NCBI GenBank assembly: GCA_946481495.1
Contig: CAMLNW010000162.1
Span: 1-6,544, forward strand
DNA length: 6,544 nucleotides
DNA from: an uncultured Actinomycetes bacterium
GTDB taxonomy: Bacteria; Actinomycetota; Thermoleophilia; Solirubrobacterales; Thermoleophilaceae
Reading direction: 5' to 3'
How positions within the stretch are numbered: position 1 is the stretch's first letter; each line of letters starts with the position of its first letter. Shown here in pieces: positions 1 to 6,056 of this stretch. A program made the position numbers and the translations under genes. A model generated the notes under the pieces. The model was not told the origin of the DNA. It was given only the letters and a program-made list of their open reading frames with translations, and did no database searches.

Positions 1-1424
1 GGATCGGTGAGGTACCGCTCCTTGACACGGGCCGCGACCAGTTCGGGCGCCATCGCGAGGTCAAGCATCAAGTTGACTTGCAACACGACGAGCAGGCGAC
101 GGCCTGCCCCGAACAGATCGCCGCCCTCAAGTGTCTCGTCACCCTCTCCGGCACGATGAGTCAGATTGTTGCGAGTGTCGATCAACCGATCCGGCAGCTT
201 GTCCTTGCGCCAGGTCTCTACCTCCGTCAGCGACCCCTCCGCGCGACGGAACAGATCCTTGAGGCGGGAGCGGAAACCTTGCTCCCCAGCGTGCTGGAGC
301 CGAGTCTCGTAGTGCTCGCGCAGACGCTCGTCGGGAAGCGCCTCGAGCATCGCCGCGACCGCCGTCTCGTGTTCCTCCGCCGGCAGCGGCGGTGCGTTAC
401 GCATGGTCCGGTGGTAGACCTCCGCGAACCCCACCAGGTTGAGAAACCAGTTCTCAATGTGCGGCGGCTGATTGTTGAGAGTGGCGAACAACAAGCTGGC
501 CGCTTTGCCCAGCTTGTGGTGCAGATCAACCCAGCGCTCGAAGTACGGCTCGGGTTCGTCGTTCCATGCCGCCAACGGCAACAGCATGTGCCGGTACAGC
601 ATCCGTCGTGGCGTTAGCGGCCGGGCGGTGTCCCACAGCACCCACTCGACATGTGACCGCGCCGAGGTGACGGCATCAGATGAGAGCTGGTCGAGACCTA
701 GGAGCGTCAGCGAGTGCGTAGCCGTCTCCTCTGACGTCCCGAAGATGATGAGGTCGCGTAGAGGCGTCAGGTAGCGCGACGAAAACTCCTTCATCGGGAT
801 CGCCTGCGGCGTCTCGATCCGCAACGTGCCTGTCCAGCGTTCGACGATCTCCAGCGCAGTTCGTTGCGATGTCTTCTCGAACCCGACCGAGAGGGTTGCT
901 GCTTCAAGGTCGAAGGTCAGCCGGTCGCTGTCCCGAGACATGCCTCTCCGGCCGCCCTCAGGGCCGCGACACGGCTTGCTGATCCACTCAGTCAGCCCGC
1001 GCCACTCGACGACCACTGAAGTCACCGGCACTGACGCCCAGCCGTGAAGCCAAGCCCCATAGGCGAGCACGCTTGATCGCCACTCCTGACGCTGAAGCCC
1101 CGATGGGAACTTCACCGTCGAGTTCACGTTCATCGCCTCGAAGATCGTGCACGGCACGCCGTCCACGGTCTGGCCGTGCAAGTCCCGCGTAGCGGGATCG
1201 TCGTCGGAGAACGAGTGCACACCCCGCTCGTCAACCAGCTCCGGCGTGATGCCCTTGTCAGGCTCGTATTGCAGAACGCCGAACGACCGCTCAGATGGAT
1301 CGTCCGGGTCCCACCAGAAGCCCTGTAGCTCAAAAGGCGCTCCCGCTCTTACCTCAGTCTCCGCCACGCGGTGACTGACCCTAGTCCGAACGGTGGTCGC
1401 AGCCAGAGCTGACACCGACTCCAT
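1..1424 (-). CDS. apeA: ApeA-like HEPN anti-phage protein (3' end off window)
   Basis: The minus frame is open from an ATG at 1424-1422 to the left edge: 474 residues with no stop. Near the N-terminus it has G35-F-W-W-D-P-D-D-P43, then a beta-rich stretch beginning FGVLQYEPDKG. This is the pattern of the ApeA N-terminal domain. The C-terminal part is helical, with a HEPN-like helix around residues 328-341 (E335, H338, R339). It carries the HEPN ribonuclease motif R-x4-H as R418-N-N-L-T-H423. ApeA-family proteins are single-gene abortive-infection defences, in which the HEPN domain is thought to cut RNA upon phage infection. The length suits the family, so only a short tail is probably missing. 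The start is the only ATG before the N-terminal motif, but its ribosome site (GGGCGGA) is weak. Codons end in A or T more often than in the genes to the right, which suggests separate acquisition. The gene is divergent from the 87-residue ParB-like gene. Domain assignment is by eye. Confidence 0.83.
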   Translation of the reverse strand, partial: MESVSALAATTVRTRVSHRVAETEVRAGAPFELQGFWWDPDDPSERSFGVLQYEPDKGITPELVDERGVHSFSDDDPATRDLHGQTVDGVPCTIFEAMNVNSTVKFPSGLQRQEWRSSVLAYGAWLHGWASVPVTSVVVEWRGLTEWISKPCRGPEGGRRGMSRDSDRLTFDLEAATLSVGFEKTSQRTALEIVERWTGTLRIETPQAIPMKEFSSRYLTPLRDLIIFGTSEETATHSLTLLGLDQLSSDAVTSARSHVEWVLWDTARPLTPRRMLYRHMLLPLAAWNDEPEPYFERWVDLHHKLGKAASLLFATLNNQPPHIENWFLNLVGFAEVYHRTMRNAPPLPAEEHETAVAAMLEALPDERLREHYETRLQHAGEQGFRSRLKDLFRRAEGSLTEVETWRKDKLPDRLIDTRNNLTHRAGEGDETLEGGDLFGAGRRLLVVLQVNLMLDLAMAPELVAARVKERYLTD

Positions 1425-1535
1425 GACGTCCGCCCATCGCAGACCCGAGCGCCGCCAGCATGGCACCCCTGGCGGGGTGCGTAGGCGGACGCATCGGGCT
1501 CCGCAACGGGCGGAGCCCCTCGACAAGGAGCCTCA
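1425..1535. promoter_or_regulatory. Divergent intergenic region with two perfect hairpins
   Basis: These 111 bases separate the starts of the apeA-like gene and the first ParB-like gene, so promoters for both should lie here or just inside the genes. Two perfect palindromes are present. The first is GCACCCC-TGGC-GGGGTGC at 1463-1480. The second is GGGCTCCGC-AACGG-GCGGAGCCC at 1496-1518. The second ends seven bases before an AAGGAG ribosome site (1525-1530), which is five bases from the ATG at 1536. The word CGCAGAC at 1438-1444 recurs in the next two leaders. No clear -10/-35 pair was recognised. The hairpins could be operators or 5' UTR structures; there is no T-tract to suggest a terminator. 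Confidence 0.6.
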
Positions 1536-1799
1536 ATGACCGTCGCCACCCCAAGCGTCACCGCGCGCACGCTCGCGATCTCCGAGATCGACGTACCCGA
1601 GCCCTACGACCCCCAGGACATCACCGCCAAGGCCAACCTCGCCGGCCTGACGACCGCGATCATCGCCTACGGCCTGCTCGAGCCGGTCCACGTCCGCGTC
1701 GAGCACGGCCGCCACGTCCTGATCGACGGCGCCAAGCGCCTTCGCGCCTGCGAGGACGCCGGAGTCGTCCAGGTCCCCGCCCAGATCGAGGCCGACTAA
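1536..1799 (+). CDS. Minimal ParB N-terminal (ParB/Srx-fold) protein, 87 aa
   Basis: This small protein consists almost only of the ParB N-terminal nuclease-like fold. Residues 45-50 (YGLLEP), 52-54 (HVR) and 62-87 follow the core of that family, namely 'G-x-hydrophobic-x-P-V-x-V' and 'liDGxxRlrAaxxaGvxxVP'. The box that is GERRxRA in classical ParB reads G65-A-K-R-L-R-A71: the glutamate is missing and the first arginine is lysine, so CTP or nucleic-acid handling could be altered. It has no helix-turn-helix and no C-terminal dimerisation domain. The start is well set by AAGGAG at 1525-1530. Stand-alone ParB-like domains occur in plasmids, phages and integrative elements, usually with unproven roles. 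It may be a regulator or a partner of the full-size ParB protein downstream. Confidence 0.85.
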   Translation: MTVATPSVTARTLAISEIDVPEPYDPQDITAKANLAGLTTAIIAYGLLEPVHVRVEHGRHVLIDGAKRLRACEDAGVVQVPAQIEAD

Positions 1800-1933
1800 C
1801 CGCAGACCAAGGGCCGGGCACAGAGCACGCCCGGCCCGCGTCCGCCCGCCTTGATTTTCGCACCCCTTCGGGGCGCGGACGGCGGCGGGACGGCCCCGCG
1901 ACGGGCAGGGCCACTCCCGAAGGAGAAGAGACG
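1800..1933 (+). promoter_or_regulatory. Structured leader of the winged-helix gene
   Basis: This leader begins one base after the TAA of the previous gene with CGCAGAC (1801-1807). A 9-bp perfect stem follows, GGGCCGGGC (1811-1819) with GCCCGGCCC (1829-1837) around a nine-base loop. ATTTTCGCAC comes next (1854-1863). It runs into a second hairpin, CCCC-TTC-GGGG at 1863-1873, that extends to CGCACCCC/GGGGCGCG (1859-1877) with one A·C mismatch. AAGGAG at 1920-1925 is the ribosome site for ATG 1934. The first stem could stop transcription of the upstream gene, but no T-run follows it immediately; the four T bases come 17 bases later. The words CGCAGAC and ATTTTCGCAC return in the same order in the next leader. 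Confidence 0.5.
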
Positions 1934-2269
1934 ATGAACGACGCGACCAAGGCGCTGACCATCGACCAGGTAGCGCTCACCGCGACCTTCGACGGCAAGC
2001 CGCTGAACCTCACGCGGATGGAGCTCGCACTGCTCGCCGCGCTCGTCGTCGAGCCGGCACGGGTGAAGACCAAGAACGAGCTGCTCCGCGACGTGTGGGG
2101 CTACGTCTCGATCGGCAAGACACGCACCGTCGACGCTCACGCCTGCCGGCTGCGGCGCAAGCTCGCCGCCGCCGGGGCGACGGGATGGGTCGTCTCAGTC
2201 CGCGGGGTCGGCTACCGCCTCATCGACAGCCTCGCCGACGACTCGCCCCAGCCCGATGCAGCGGCCTAA
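1934..2269 (+). CDS. Stand-alone OmpR/PhoB-type winged-helix DNA-binding protein
   Basis: The 111-residue product matches the C-terminal effector domain of response regulators (Trans_reg_C) almost end to end. LTRMELALLAAL (26-37) is the first helix. LLRDVWGY (50-57) precedes the transactivation loop. The recognition helix is TRTVDAHACRLRRKL (63-77), and the wing is VVSVRGVGYRLI (86-97). There is no receiver domain with a phospho-aspartate, so phosphorylation is not expected to control it. The ATG at 1934 was preferred over the longer open frame from 1460 because AAGGAG lies eight bases upstream and the upstream residues are arginine-rich nonsense. It lies between two ParB-like genes, each with its own long leader. 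The inferred role is a transcriptional regulator of the element that may bind the repeated words in these leaders. Confidence 0.9.
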   Translation: MNDATKALTIDQVALTATFDGKPLNLTRMELALLAALVVEPARVKTKNELLRDVWGYVSIGKTRTVDAHACRLRRKLAAAGATGWVVSVRGVGYRLIDSLADDSPQPDAAA

Positions 2270-2443
2270 GCGCAGACGGCGAGCAACGCGCGATCCCGGA
2301 GCCGTTCGGCCCTCACCCTCGCGACACCGGCACCCCGCATTTTCGCACGCTCCGCGCGCGGGAGCGGGGGCACCGGCTCTCGCATCGGGCGAGCGCCCCA
2401 AGCGGATCTCCGCAGGGGGAACCGCACCAAGGAGGAAACGTCC
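2270..2443 (+). promoter_or_regulatory. Long structured leader of the ParB gene
   Basis: These 174 bases repeat the plan of the previous leader. CGCAGAC (2271-2277) begins two bases after a TAA stop, and ATTTTCGCAC (2339-2348) leads into a hairpin CGCTCC (2348-2353)/GGAGCG (2361-2366) with a GC-alternating loop. An alternative outer pairing, CCCCGC with GCGGGG flanked by CCGG on both sides, overlaps the inner stem, so two exclusive folds are possible. AAGGAGG at 2429-2435 gives a strong ribosome site eight bases before ATG 2444. No standard promoter was recognised. Confidence 0.5.
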
Positions 2444-3952
2444 ATGACCGACGACACGACCGCCGTGGTCGACATCGAGAAGATCACCGTCGAGGACGGG
2501 CACAACCCGCGCTCGAACTTCGACGAGGCCGCCCTCGCCGAGCTGGAGGCCAGCATCCGCAAGCAGGGCGTCGTCACCGCACTGACCGTCCGCGAGGACG
2601 GCGACGGCGGCTACATCGTTGTCGCCGGCGAGCGACGGCTGCTCGCCGCAAAGGGCGCCGGCCTGACGCGCGTGCCGGTCCTGATCCGGCCCGGAGATGA
2701 CGCGCTCGCCGCCGCGATCGCAGAGAACCTGATCCGGCGCGACCTCGACGTCATCGAGGAGGCCGAGGCGCTGACCCGCCTCGCCAAGGCCGAGAACCTG
2801 ACCACCCAGAAGGCGATCGGCGCCCGTGTCGGCAAGTCCGCCGGCTGGGTCGGCGAGCGGCTGCGCCTGCTCAAGCTGCCCGCAGGCGTGCAGCGCCACA
2901 TGGCCGCCGGGCAAGTGCCCATCGCCGCCGAGCGCGACCTGCGAGAGATCGCCAAGGTCTCGCCGCGAGTCGCGGAGTGCATGTGCGAGTACGTCGTCCG
3001 CAACGAGGTCGACGGCCGCGACATGCTCGACCGCTTCGGCGACATCCTCGTCTCCACCGCATCGGAGTCCTTCGACCCGGCGCCGACGATGATCGAGCTG
3101 GACTACTCGATGCCGCTCAGCGAGTTCGTCGAGGCGGGGGAGAAGCGCGACCGCCTGATCGTCCGAGTGCAGAAGGCGCTCGACCCCTCCTACGGAGACT
3201 CGCCCCAGAACGGCGACGACCCGTGGCTCGACATCGACGATGCCGACGTCGACGCCGCCCGCGCAGCCGGCTGCCTGCTCGAGCACACCACCAAGAGCCA
3301 GTGGAGCGACGACACCAGGCAGTTCGTCACCGACCGCGAGTTCCTCGCCGACCTCGCGGAGCGGATCGTCGACCGCTTTGAGCGCGAGTGCGCGGACGCG
3401 ACCACGGAGACTCGTCCCGAGTCGCCCTCCAGCGCCGGCAACGACGCCGAGCGCGAGCGCCGCGCCCAGGCTCGCGAGGACGCCAAGGCAGCACGACCGG
3501 CGAACCTCGCCCTCGGCGGCAAGCTGATCCGCCGCCGGGGTGGCAAGGTCCGCACCTCGCGGGCGCTCGCCCGAGCCAAGGCCGTCGCCGCGATCCTGCT
3601 CCACGACAACCTGGACATGCCCGCCGACGGGCTGCGCCTCGTCCTCCCGCAGTTGCAGGAGGTGACGGTGCGCAAGCTCAAGACGCGCAACGAGACGCGC
3701 GAGGACGTCGAGCACGCCGATTCACAGGGCGCGCTCGACTATCTCAAGGGCGCCATCGAGCGAGCGAAGTCCGCCAACGAGGTCATGGAGCTGCTCGGCG
3801 AGGCCCTCGTCGCCGCACACCTCGCCGACGAGCGCGAGCTGCCGCAGTACAAGCGCGTCCGCTGGAGCAACTACGCGATGCACGAGGCGATCGAGTTCCT
3901 CTCCGAGGACATCAAGGCCGTCACGACCGACGACGCCACGCCCCAGGACTAG
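2444..3952 (+). CDS. ParB/RepB/Spo0J-family protein with long C-terminal extension
   Basis: This 502-residue protein is the largest in the window. Residues 10-90 form the ParB N-terminal domain: NPR at 21-23, GVVTALTV at 42-49, and the CTP-binding box GERR at 62-65 within AGERRLLAA. The second ParB box, ENLIRRDLDVIEEAEA, spans 94-109. A KorB/ParB-type helix-turn-helix follows at about 117-146 (TTQKAIGARVGKSAGWVGER). A second DNA-binding-type helical segment extends to about 190. The middle (200-310) is acidic. Residues 335-375 are rich in arginine and lysine, and the C-terminal 130 residues match nothing I recognise. Classical chromosomal ParB is about 300 residues, so the tail is unusual. 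No parA gene is seen within the window. It may serve partition of a mobile element, or act as a ParB-like transcription regulator. The strong AAGGAGG at 2429-2435 fixes the start. Confidence 0.92.
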   Translation: MTDDTTAVVDIEKITVEDGHNPRSNFDEAALAELEASIRKQGVVTALTVREDGDGGYIVVAGERRLLAAKGAGLTRVPVLIRPGDDALAAAIAENLIRRDLDVIEEAEALTRLAKAENLTTQKAIGARVGKSAGWVGERLRLLKLPAGVQRHMAAGQVPIAAERDLREIAKVSPRVAECMCEYVVRNEVDGRDMLDRFGDILVSTASESFDPAPTMIELDYSMPLSEFVEAGEKRDRLIVRVQKALDPSYGDSPQNGDDPWLDIDDADVDAARAAGCLLEHTTKSQWSDDTRQFVTDREFLADLAERIVDRFERECADATTETRPESPSSAGNDAERERRAQAREDAKAARPANLALGGKLIRRRGGKVRTSRALARAKAVAAILLHDNLDMPADGLRLVLPQLQEVTVRKLKTRNETREDVEHADSQGALDYLKGAIERAKSANEVMELLGEALVAAHLADERELPQYKRVRWSNYAMHEAIEFLSEDIKAVTTDDATPQD

Positions 3953-4088
3953 CCGCTCCAACTGCCACGCGGGGGCCGCACGTCCAGTCCTCCCCAGGGC
4001 GGGCGCGCCTCCGCGGGGCAGGTGCCGGGAATCAGCCCTGGCCTTCACGCCTAGCAGACCGCTGGCGCGGCGCTGCTGATGGCGGGCC
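3953..4088 (+). promoter_or_regulatory. Intergenic region before the DUF3560-like gene
   Basis: These 136 bases contain no open frame of coding character. A distant 7-bp inverted repeat is present, CCAGGGC (3994-4000) and GCCCTGG (4035-4041). GCAGAC appears at 4054-4059, close to the CGCAGAC word of the earlier leaders. No strong ribosome site precedes ATG 4089; only a weak GGCGGG is seen. No rho-independent terminator was found after the ParB gene. Confidence 0.3.
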
Positions 4089-4604
4089 ATGACCAACCCC
4101 CGACACACCAAGCCCTCAAAGGCCCAGGAGCGGTTGCTCCGCAACCTCGCGATGGAGCGCGGCGAGTCCTTCCCGATTCCGCGCACCGCCGCCGACGCGA
4201 CTGCCGCCATCCGGCGGCTGCTGGGCCGCGAGCGCACCTCTGGGACCGACATTGCGCGGGAGCGCCGAGAGATCGCCGACGACATGGCATCCAAACGCGG
4301 AGGCGCGGCGACGGCCCAGTCCCACGAGCTCGACGGCTACGGGTCAACCGCCGCATGGTCGAAGACGACGGCCCCACTGCTGACGATCCTCCACACCCGC
4401 GACGCCGGCACCACGCTCGACGGCACGACCGCAGGCGACGGCGCGGGCGAGATCCTCAAGGAGTACGGCTTTCGCTGGTCGCCGCAGCTCGGACGCTGGT
4501 ACGAGCCCAGGTCCGCCAACCGCCCGCCGAACTACCGCCGGCTGTGGCCACTCGCCGCCCAGCTTCGCGTCTGCGGCTTCGAGGTGGAACTCCCAGACGA
4601 CTGA
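4089..4604 (+). CDS. DUF3560-like C-terminal domain protein with DUF3072-like N-terminus
   Basis: The 171-residue product has two recognisable halves. Residues 8-46 (KPSKAQERLLRNLAMERG then ADATAAIRRL) resemble DUF3072-type short helical domains found in Actinobacteria. Residues 105-167 carry the pattern typical of DUF3560-like proteins of actinobacterial mobile elements. It reads G-T-x-x-G-D-G, then GFRWSPQLGRWYEPRS at 127-142, then a helix and a final GFEVEL strand at 163-168. The function of these domains is unknown; they often sit beside anti-restriction and conjugation genes. The ribosome site is poor, so ATG 4152 (residue 22) is a possible alternative start, but it would cut into the N-terminal domain. 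The next gene starts seven bases after the stop, which suggests one transcript. The family match is by eye. Confidence 0.8.
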   Translation: MTNPRHTKPSKAQERLLRNLAMERGESFPIPRTAADATAAIRRLLGRERTSGTDIARERREIADDMASKRGGAATAQSHELDGYGSTAAWSKTTAPLLTILHTRDAGTTLDGTTAGDGAGEILKEYGFRWSPQLGRWYEPRSANRPPNYRRLWPLAAQLRVCGFEVELPDD

Positions 4605-4611
4605 CGCCCGC

Positions 4612-4827
4612 ATGGACGACCAGCGACAAGACGCCTTCTACATGGTCGCCGTCTGCGCCGACGGTCTCGTTCTCGCGCGCCAGGTCTCCGACGACGCGCT
4701 TACGGCGCCAGAGGTCGGACAGTCGCTCATCGGCTATCTCGGCGACGACCCACCCGCGAAAGCCAAAGCCGCCTCATGGGCGCTGAACGTCCTCGTCGCG
4801 CGCGAGAACACCGACGCCGCCGGCTGA
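4612..4827 (+). CDS. Hypothetical protein, 71 aa
   Basis: I do not recognise this small protein. It begins ATG only seven bases after the stop of the previous gene and has no clear ribosome site of its own, so it is probably read by coupling. Its codons end almost entirely in G or C, which supports a real gene. The sequence looks like a compact alpha/beta domain: a strand FYMVAVCADGLVLARQV at 9-25, then a helix around 33-43, then a helix AKAKAASWALNVLVAR at 49-64. No transmembrane segment or metal motif is seen. Given its neighbours it belongs to the accessory gene set of the mobile element; its job cannot be inferred. Confidence 0.7.
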   Translation: MDDQRQDAFYMVAVCADGLVLARQVSDDALTAPEVGQSLIGYLGDDPPAKAKAASWALNVLVARENTDAAG

Positions 4828-4847
4828 CGGCCCGACCCCTTCCAGAG

Positions 4848-4864
4848 TCGCACGCTGCGCGTGC
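4848..4864 (+). repeat. Hairpin in leader of the DUF2958 gene
   Basis: A perfect 6-bp stem GCACGC-TGC-GCGTGC occupies 4850-4864. The stretch TCGCACGCTGCGCG (4848-4861) resembles TCGCACGCTCCGCG at 2343-2356 in the ParB leader, differing at one base. It may be another copy of the leader element, 54 bases before the start codon of the next gene. Confidence 0.4.
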
Positions 4865-4917
4865 AGGCGGAAGGGGATCGGCCCGCAACCGGCGGGCCGC
4901 GACCCATTGGAGAACCC

Positions 4918-5379
4918 ATGTCCAATCCGACACTCATCACCGGCGACGAGCTGGCCCAGCTCCCCGGCGGCGTAGGCCCCGGGCTGCGCGAGCGTGTGCC
5001 AACGATCCGCTGGCGGCTCAACAGCCTGATCCCCGAGTTCCAGGGACCGGCCTACGACTACATCCTCACCACCGACGAGCTGCCGACCTACCGCGAGCTG
5101 CCCGACGCCGACGACGAGCTGGTCTGCAAGGTCAAGCTGTTCGTACCAGCCGGGCGGTGGACCTACTACGTCGCGATCACCGAGTACGGAGACACGCCGG
5201 TCATGACCGGGTTCTGCGTCTCGGCGCTCGGCCCCGACTGCGACGAGTTCGGCGACCAGTCGCTCGATGAGTTCGCCAGAGTGCGGGCGATGGGACTGCC
5301 GCCCGAGCGCGACCTCTACTTCGAGCCGAAGCCCCTGCGCGAGATCCGATCGACCATCGCCGTCGGACAAACGCCCTAG
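4918..5379 (+). CDS. DUF2958 domain protein
   Basis: The 153-residue product matches the DUF2958 family, which is common on plasmids and integrative elements and has no known activity. Key points are VKLFVPAGRWTYYVAITEY at 72-90 (the family's 'VKFFtP...WTWYvtE' core) and the GFCVSALG strand at 98-105. The D-E-F-G...SLDEF helix lies at 109-119, and the diagnostic end GLPPERDLYFEPKPLREI is at 126-143. Residues 25-65 are an insertion or longer lead-in with many acidic residues. The ATG at 4918 has GGAG at 4909-4912, five bases away, and was preferred over an in-frame GTG at 4861, which lies inside a hairpin and would add 19 residues of no family character. Confidence 0.87.
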   Translation: MSNPTLITGDELAQLPGGVGPGLRERVPTIRWRLNSLIPEFQGPAYDYILTTDELPTYRELPDADDELVCKVKLFVPAGRWTYYVAITEYGDTPVMTGFCVSALGPDCDEFGDQSLDEFARVRAMGLPPERDLYFEPKPLREIRSTIAVGQTP

Positions 5380-5610
5380 CCGCACCTGACGATCGGGGCG
5401 GGGGTCGCGACCAAGACCTCCGCCGCCGGTCGTTTGCCGGACGGCACTTTACGGCCGCGGCGCCGGGCTACAAGGCCGGCACTTCGTGTCGCCCTACGGG
5501 CGCCCCCTGCCGGGGTCGGCCTCGCTGACGCGCCCTCGCCCTACGGGCTTCGCGTTCCGCCCTTGCGCCTCAAGCGGCCGTGTTGCGCCTACCCGTCAAG
5601 CGACCAACAC
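5380..5610. repeat. Non-coding gap with short direct repeats and hairpins
   Basis: This stretch carries no convincing gene. TCGCCCTACGGGC occurs twice (5489-5501 and 5536-5548), and each copy can fold as GCCC-TAC-GGGC. TTGCGCCT occurs at 5563-5570 and 5583-5590, and TCAAGCG at 5570-5576 and 5596-5602, so a block of about 20-26 bases is imperfectly duplicated. GCCGG...CCGGC (5462-5480) can also pair. The open frames crossing it have the arginine- and proline-rich make-up of shadows. It could be a recombination relic, a leader, or an operator cluster. Confidence 0.55.
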
Positions 5611-5623
5611 GGAGGACAAGCCA

Positions 5624-5870
5624 AGGACCACCAACGCCGCCCCACAGTCAGACGACGTCCGCTACGAGGTCACCCGCTACCTCGACGACAGCCGCGCCAT
5701 CTACGCCCAAGTCATCGACGACGCGCTCGAGATCAGACGCCTCGCTCACCGGCGGCCGCCACTACATCATCGAGCCGCGCGTGTCCGAGCAGGAGCTAGC
5801 GCCGCTGGTCCTCGACTACATCGTCAAGGCCGCCGACCTCGGCGGCCGCTGCCCCATGTGCAGCTACTGA
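5624..5870 (+). pseudogene. Decayed small gene: lost start codon and one-base frameshift
   Basis: A good ribosome site GGAGG (5611-5615) is followed after eight bases by AGG (5624-5626), where a start codon is expected. From there the frame reads TTNAAPQSDDVRYEVTRYLD... to IDDALEI. This plausible protein turns into nonsense at about 5735. Skipping the single A at 5735 moves to the frame that reads DASLTGGRHYIIEPRVSEQE... and ends GGRCPMCSY at a TGA. The joined product would be 81 residues, with a C-x2-C pair at its end. Two independent lesions in one small gene suggest decay rather than programmed frameshifting, and no slippery heptamer is seen. Sequencing error is an alternative for the frameshift. 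The family is not recognised; it resembles small accessory proteins of actinobacterial elements. Confidence 0.6.
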
Positions 5871-5880
5871 AGTCGAGCTC

Positions 5881-5929
5881 TTGACCCGGGCCGCTCGGTA
5901 ACGAACGTAACAACTCATGAGAGCGGCCC
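5881..5929. repeat. 9-bp inverted repeat enclosing a tandem 9-bp repeat
   Basis: GGGCCGCTC (5888-5896) and GAGCGGCCC (5921-5929) are perfect inverted repeats around 24 bases. The spacer holds GTAACGAAC followed directly by GTAACAACT (5898-5915), an imperfect tandem repeat in an otherwise GC-rich setting. TTGACC at 5881-5886 could be a -35 element overlapping the left arm, but no good -10 box is seen 16-18 bases away. It is possibly an operator, attachment site or transfer/replication site. Confidence 0.45.
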
Positions 5930-5982
5930 ACAGCAGGCGATTTGCGCCGTAGCATCGGCCGCGACAACCAAAAAGAAGTAGT

Positions 5983-6011
5983 GCCCCCGCGCCGCGGTAA
6001 CGGCCGGGGGC
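5983..6011 (+). repeat. 11-bp GC-rich hairpin with one bulge
   Basis: GCCCCCG (5983-5989), a bulged C, and GCCG (5991-5994) pair with CGGC (6001-6004) and CGGGGGC (6005-6011) around a CGGTAA loop. GGTAACG within it (5996-6002) also occurs at 5897-5903. There is no T-tract after it. It could be a leader structure of the next gene or a terminator-like element for the decayed gene upstream. Confidence 0.5.
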
Positions 6012-6056
6012 GTGGCGCCCGACCCGAAGCTCGGACGCGGCACGGAAGTTATCGCC

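Noticed and set aside
78..617. A 179-residue plus-strand open frame, and others between 472 and 1374
   Set aside because: These are shadows of the apeA-like gene on the minus strand, whose frame carries the domain motifs throughout.
1811..1837. Rho-independent terminator after the small ParB gene
   Set aside because: The stem is strong, but no T-tract follows directly. It was left as part of the leader.
1460..1933. N-terminal extension of the winged-helix gene from 1460
   Set aside because: The upstream part is arginine-rich nonsense overlapping the small ParB-like gene, and AAGGAG at 1920-1925 places the start at 1934.
2195..3715. A 506-residue open frame on the minus strand
   Set aside because: It lies antisense to the ParB gene, is rich in L, V, A, G and D as expected of complement frames in GC-rich DNA, and shows no domain. 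The plus frame has clear ParB boxes and a strong ribosome site.
4861..4917. GTG at 4861 as start of the DUF2958 gene
   Set aside because: It lies in a hairpin arm and has no family-like residues after it, while ATG 4918 has GGAG at good distance.
4774..5385. A 203-residue minus-strand open frame
   Set aside because: It is antisense to the DUF2958 gene and has shadow composition without recognisable motifs.
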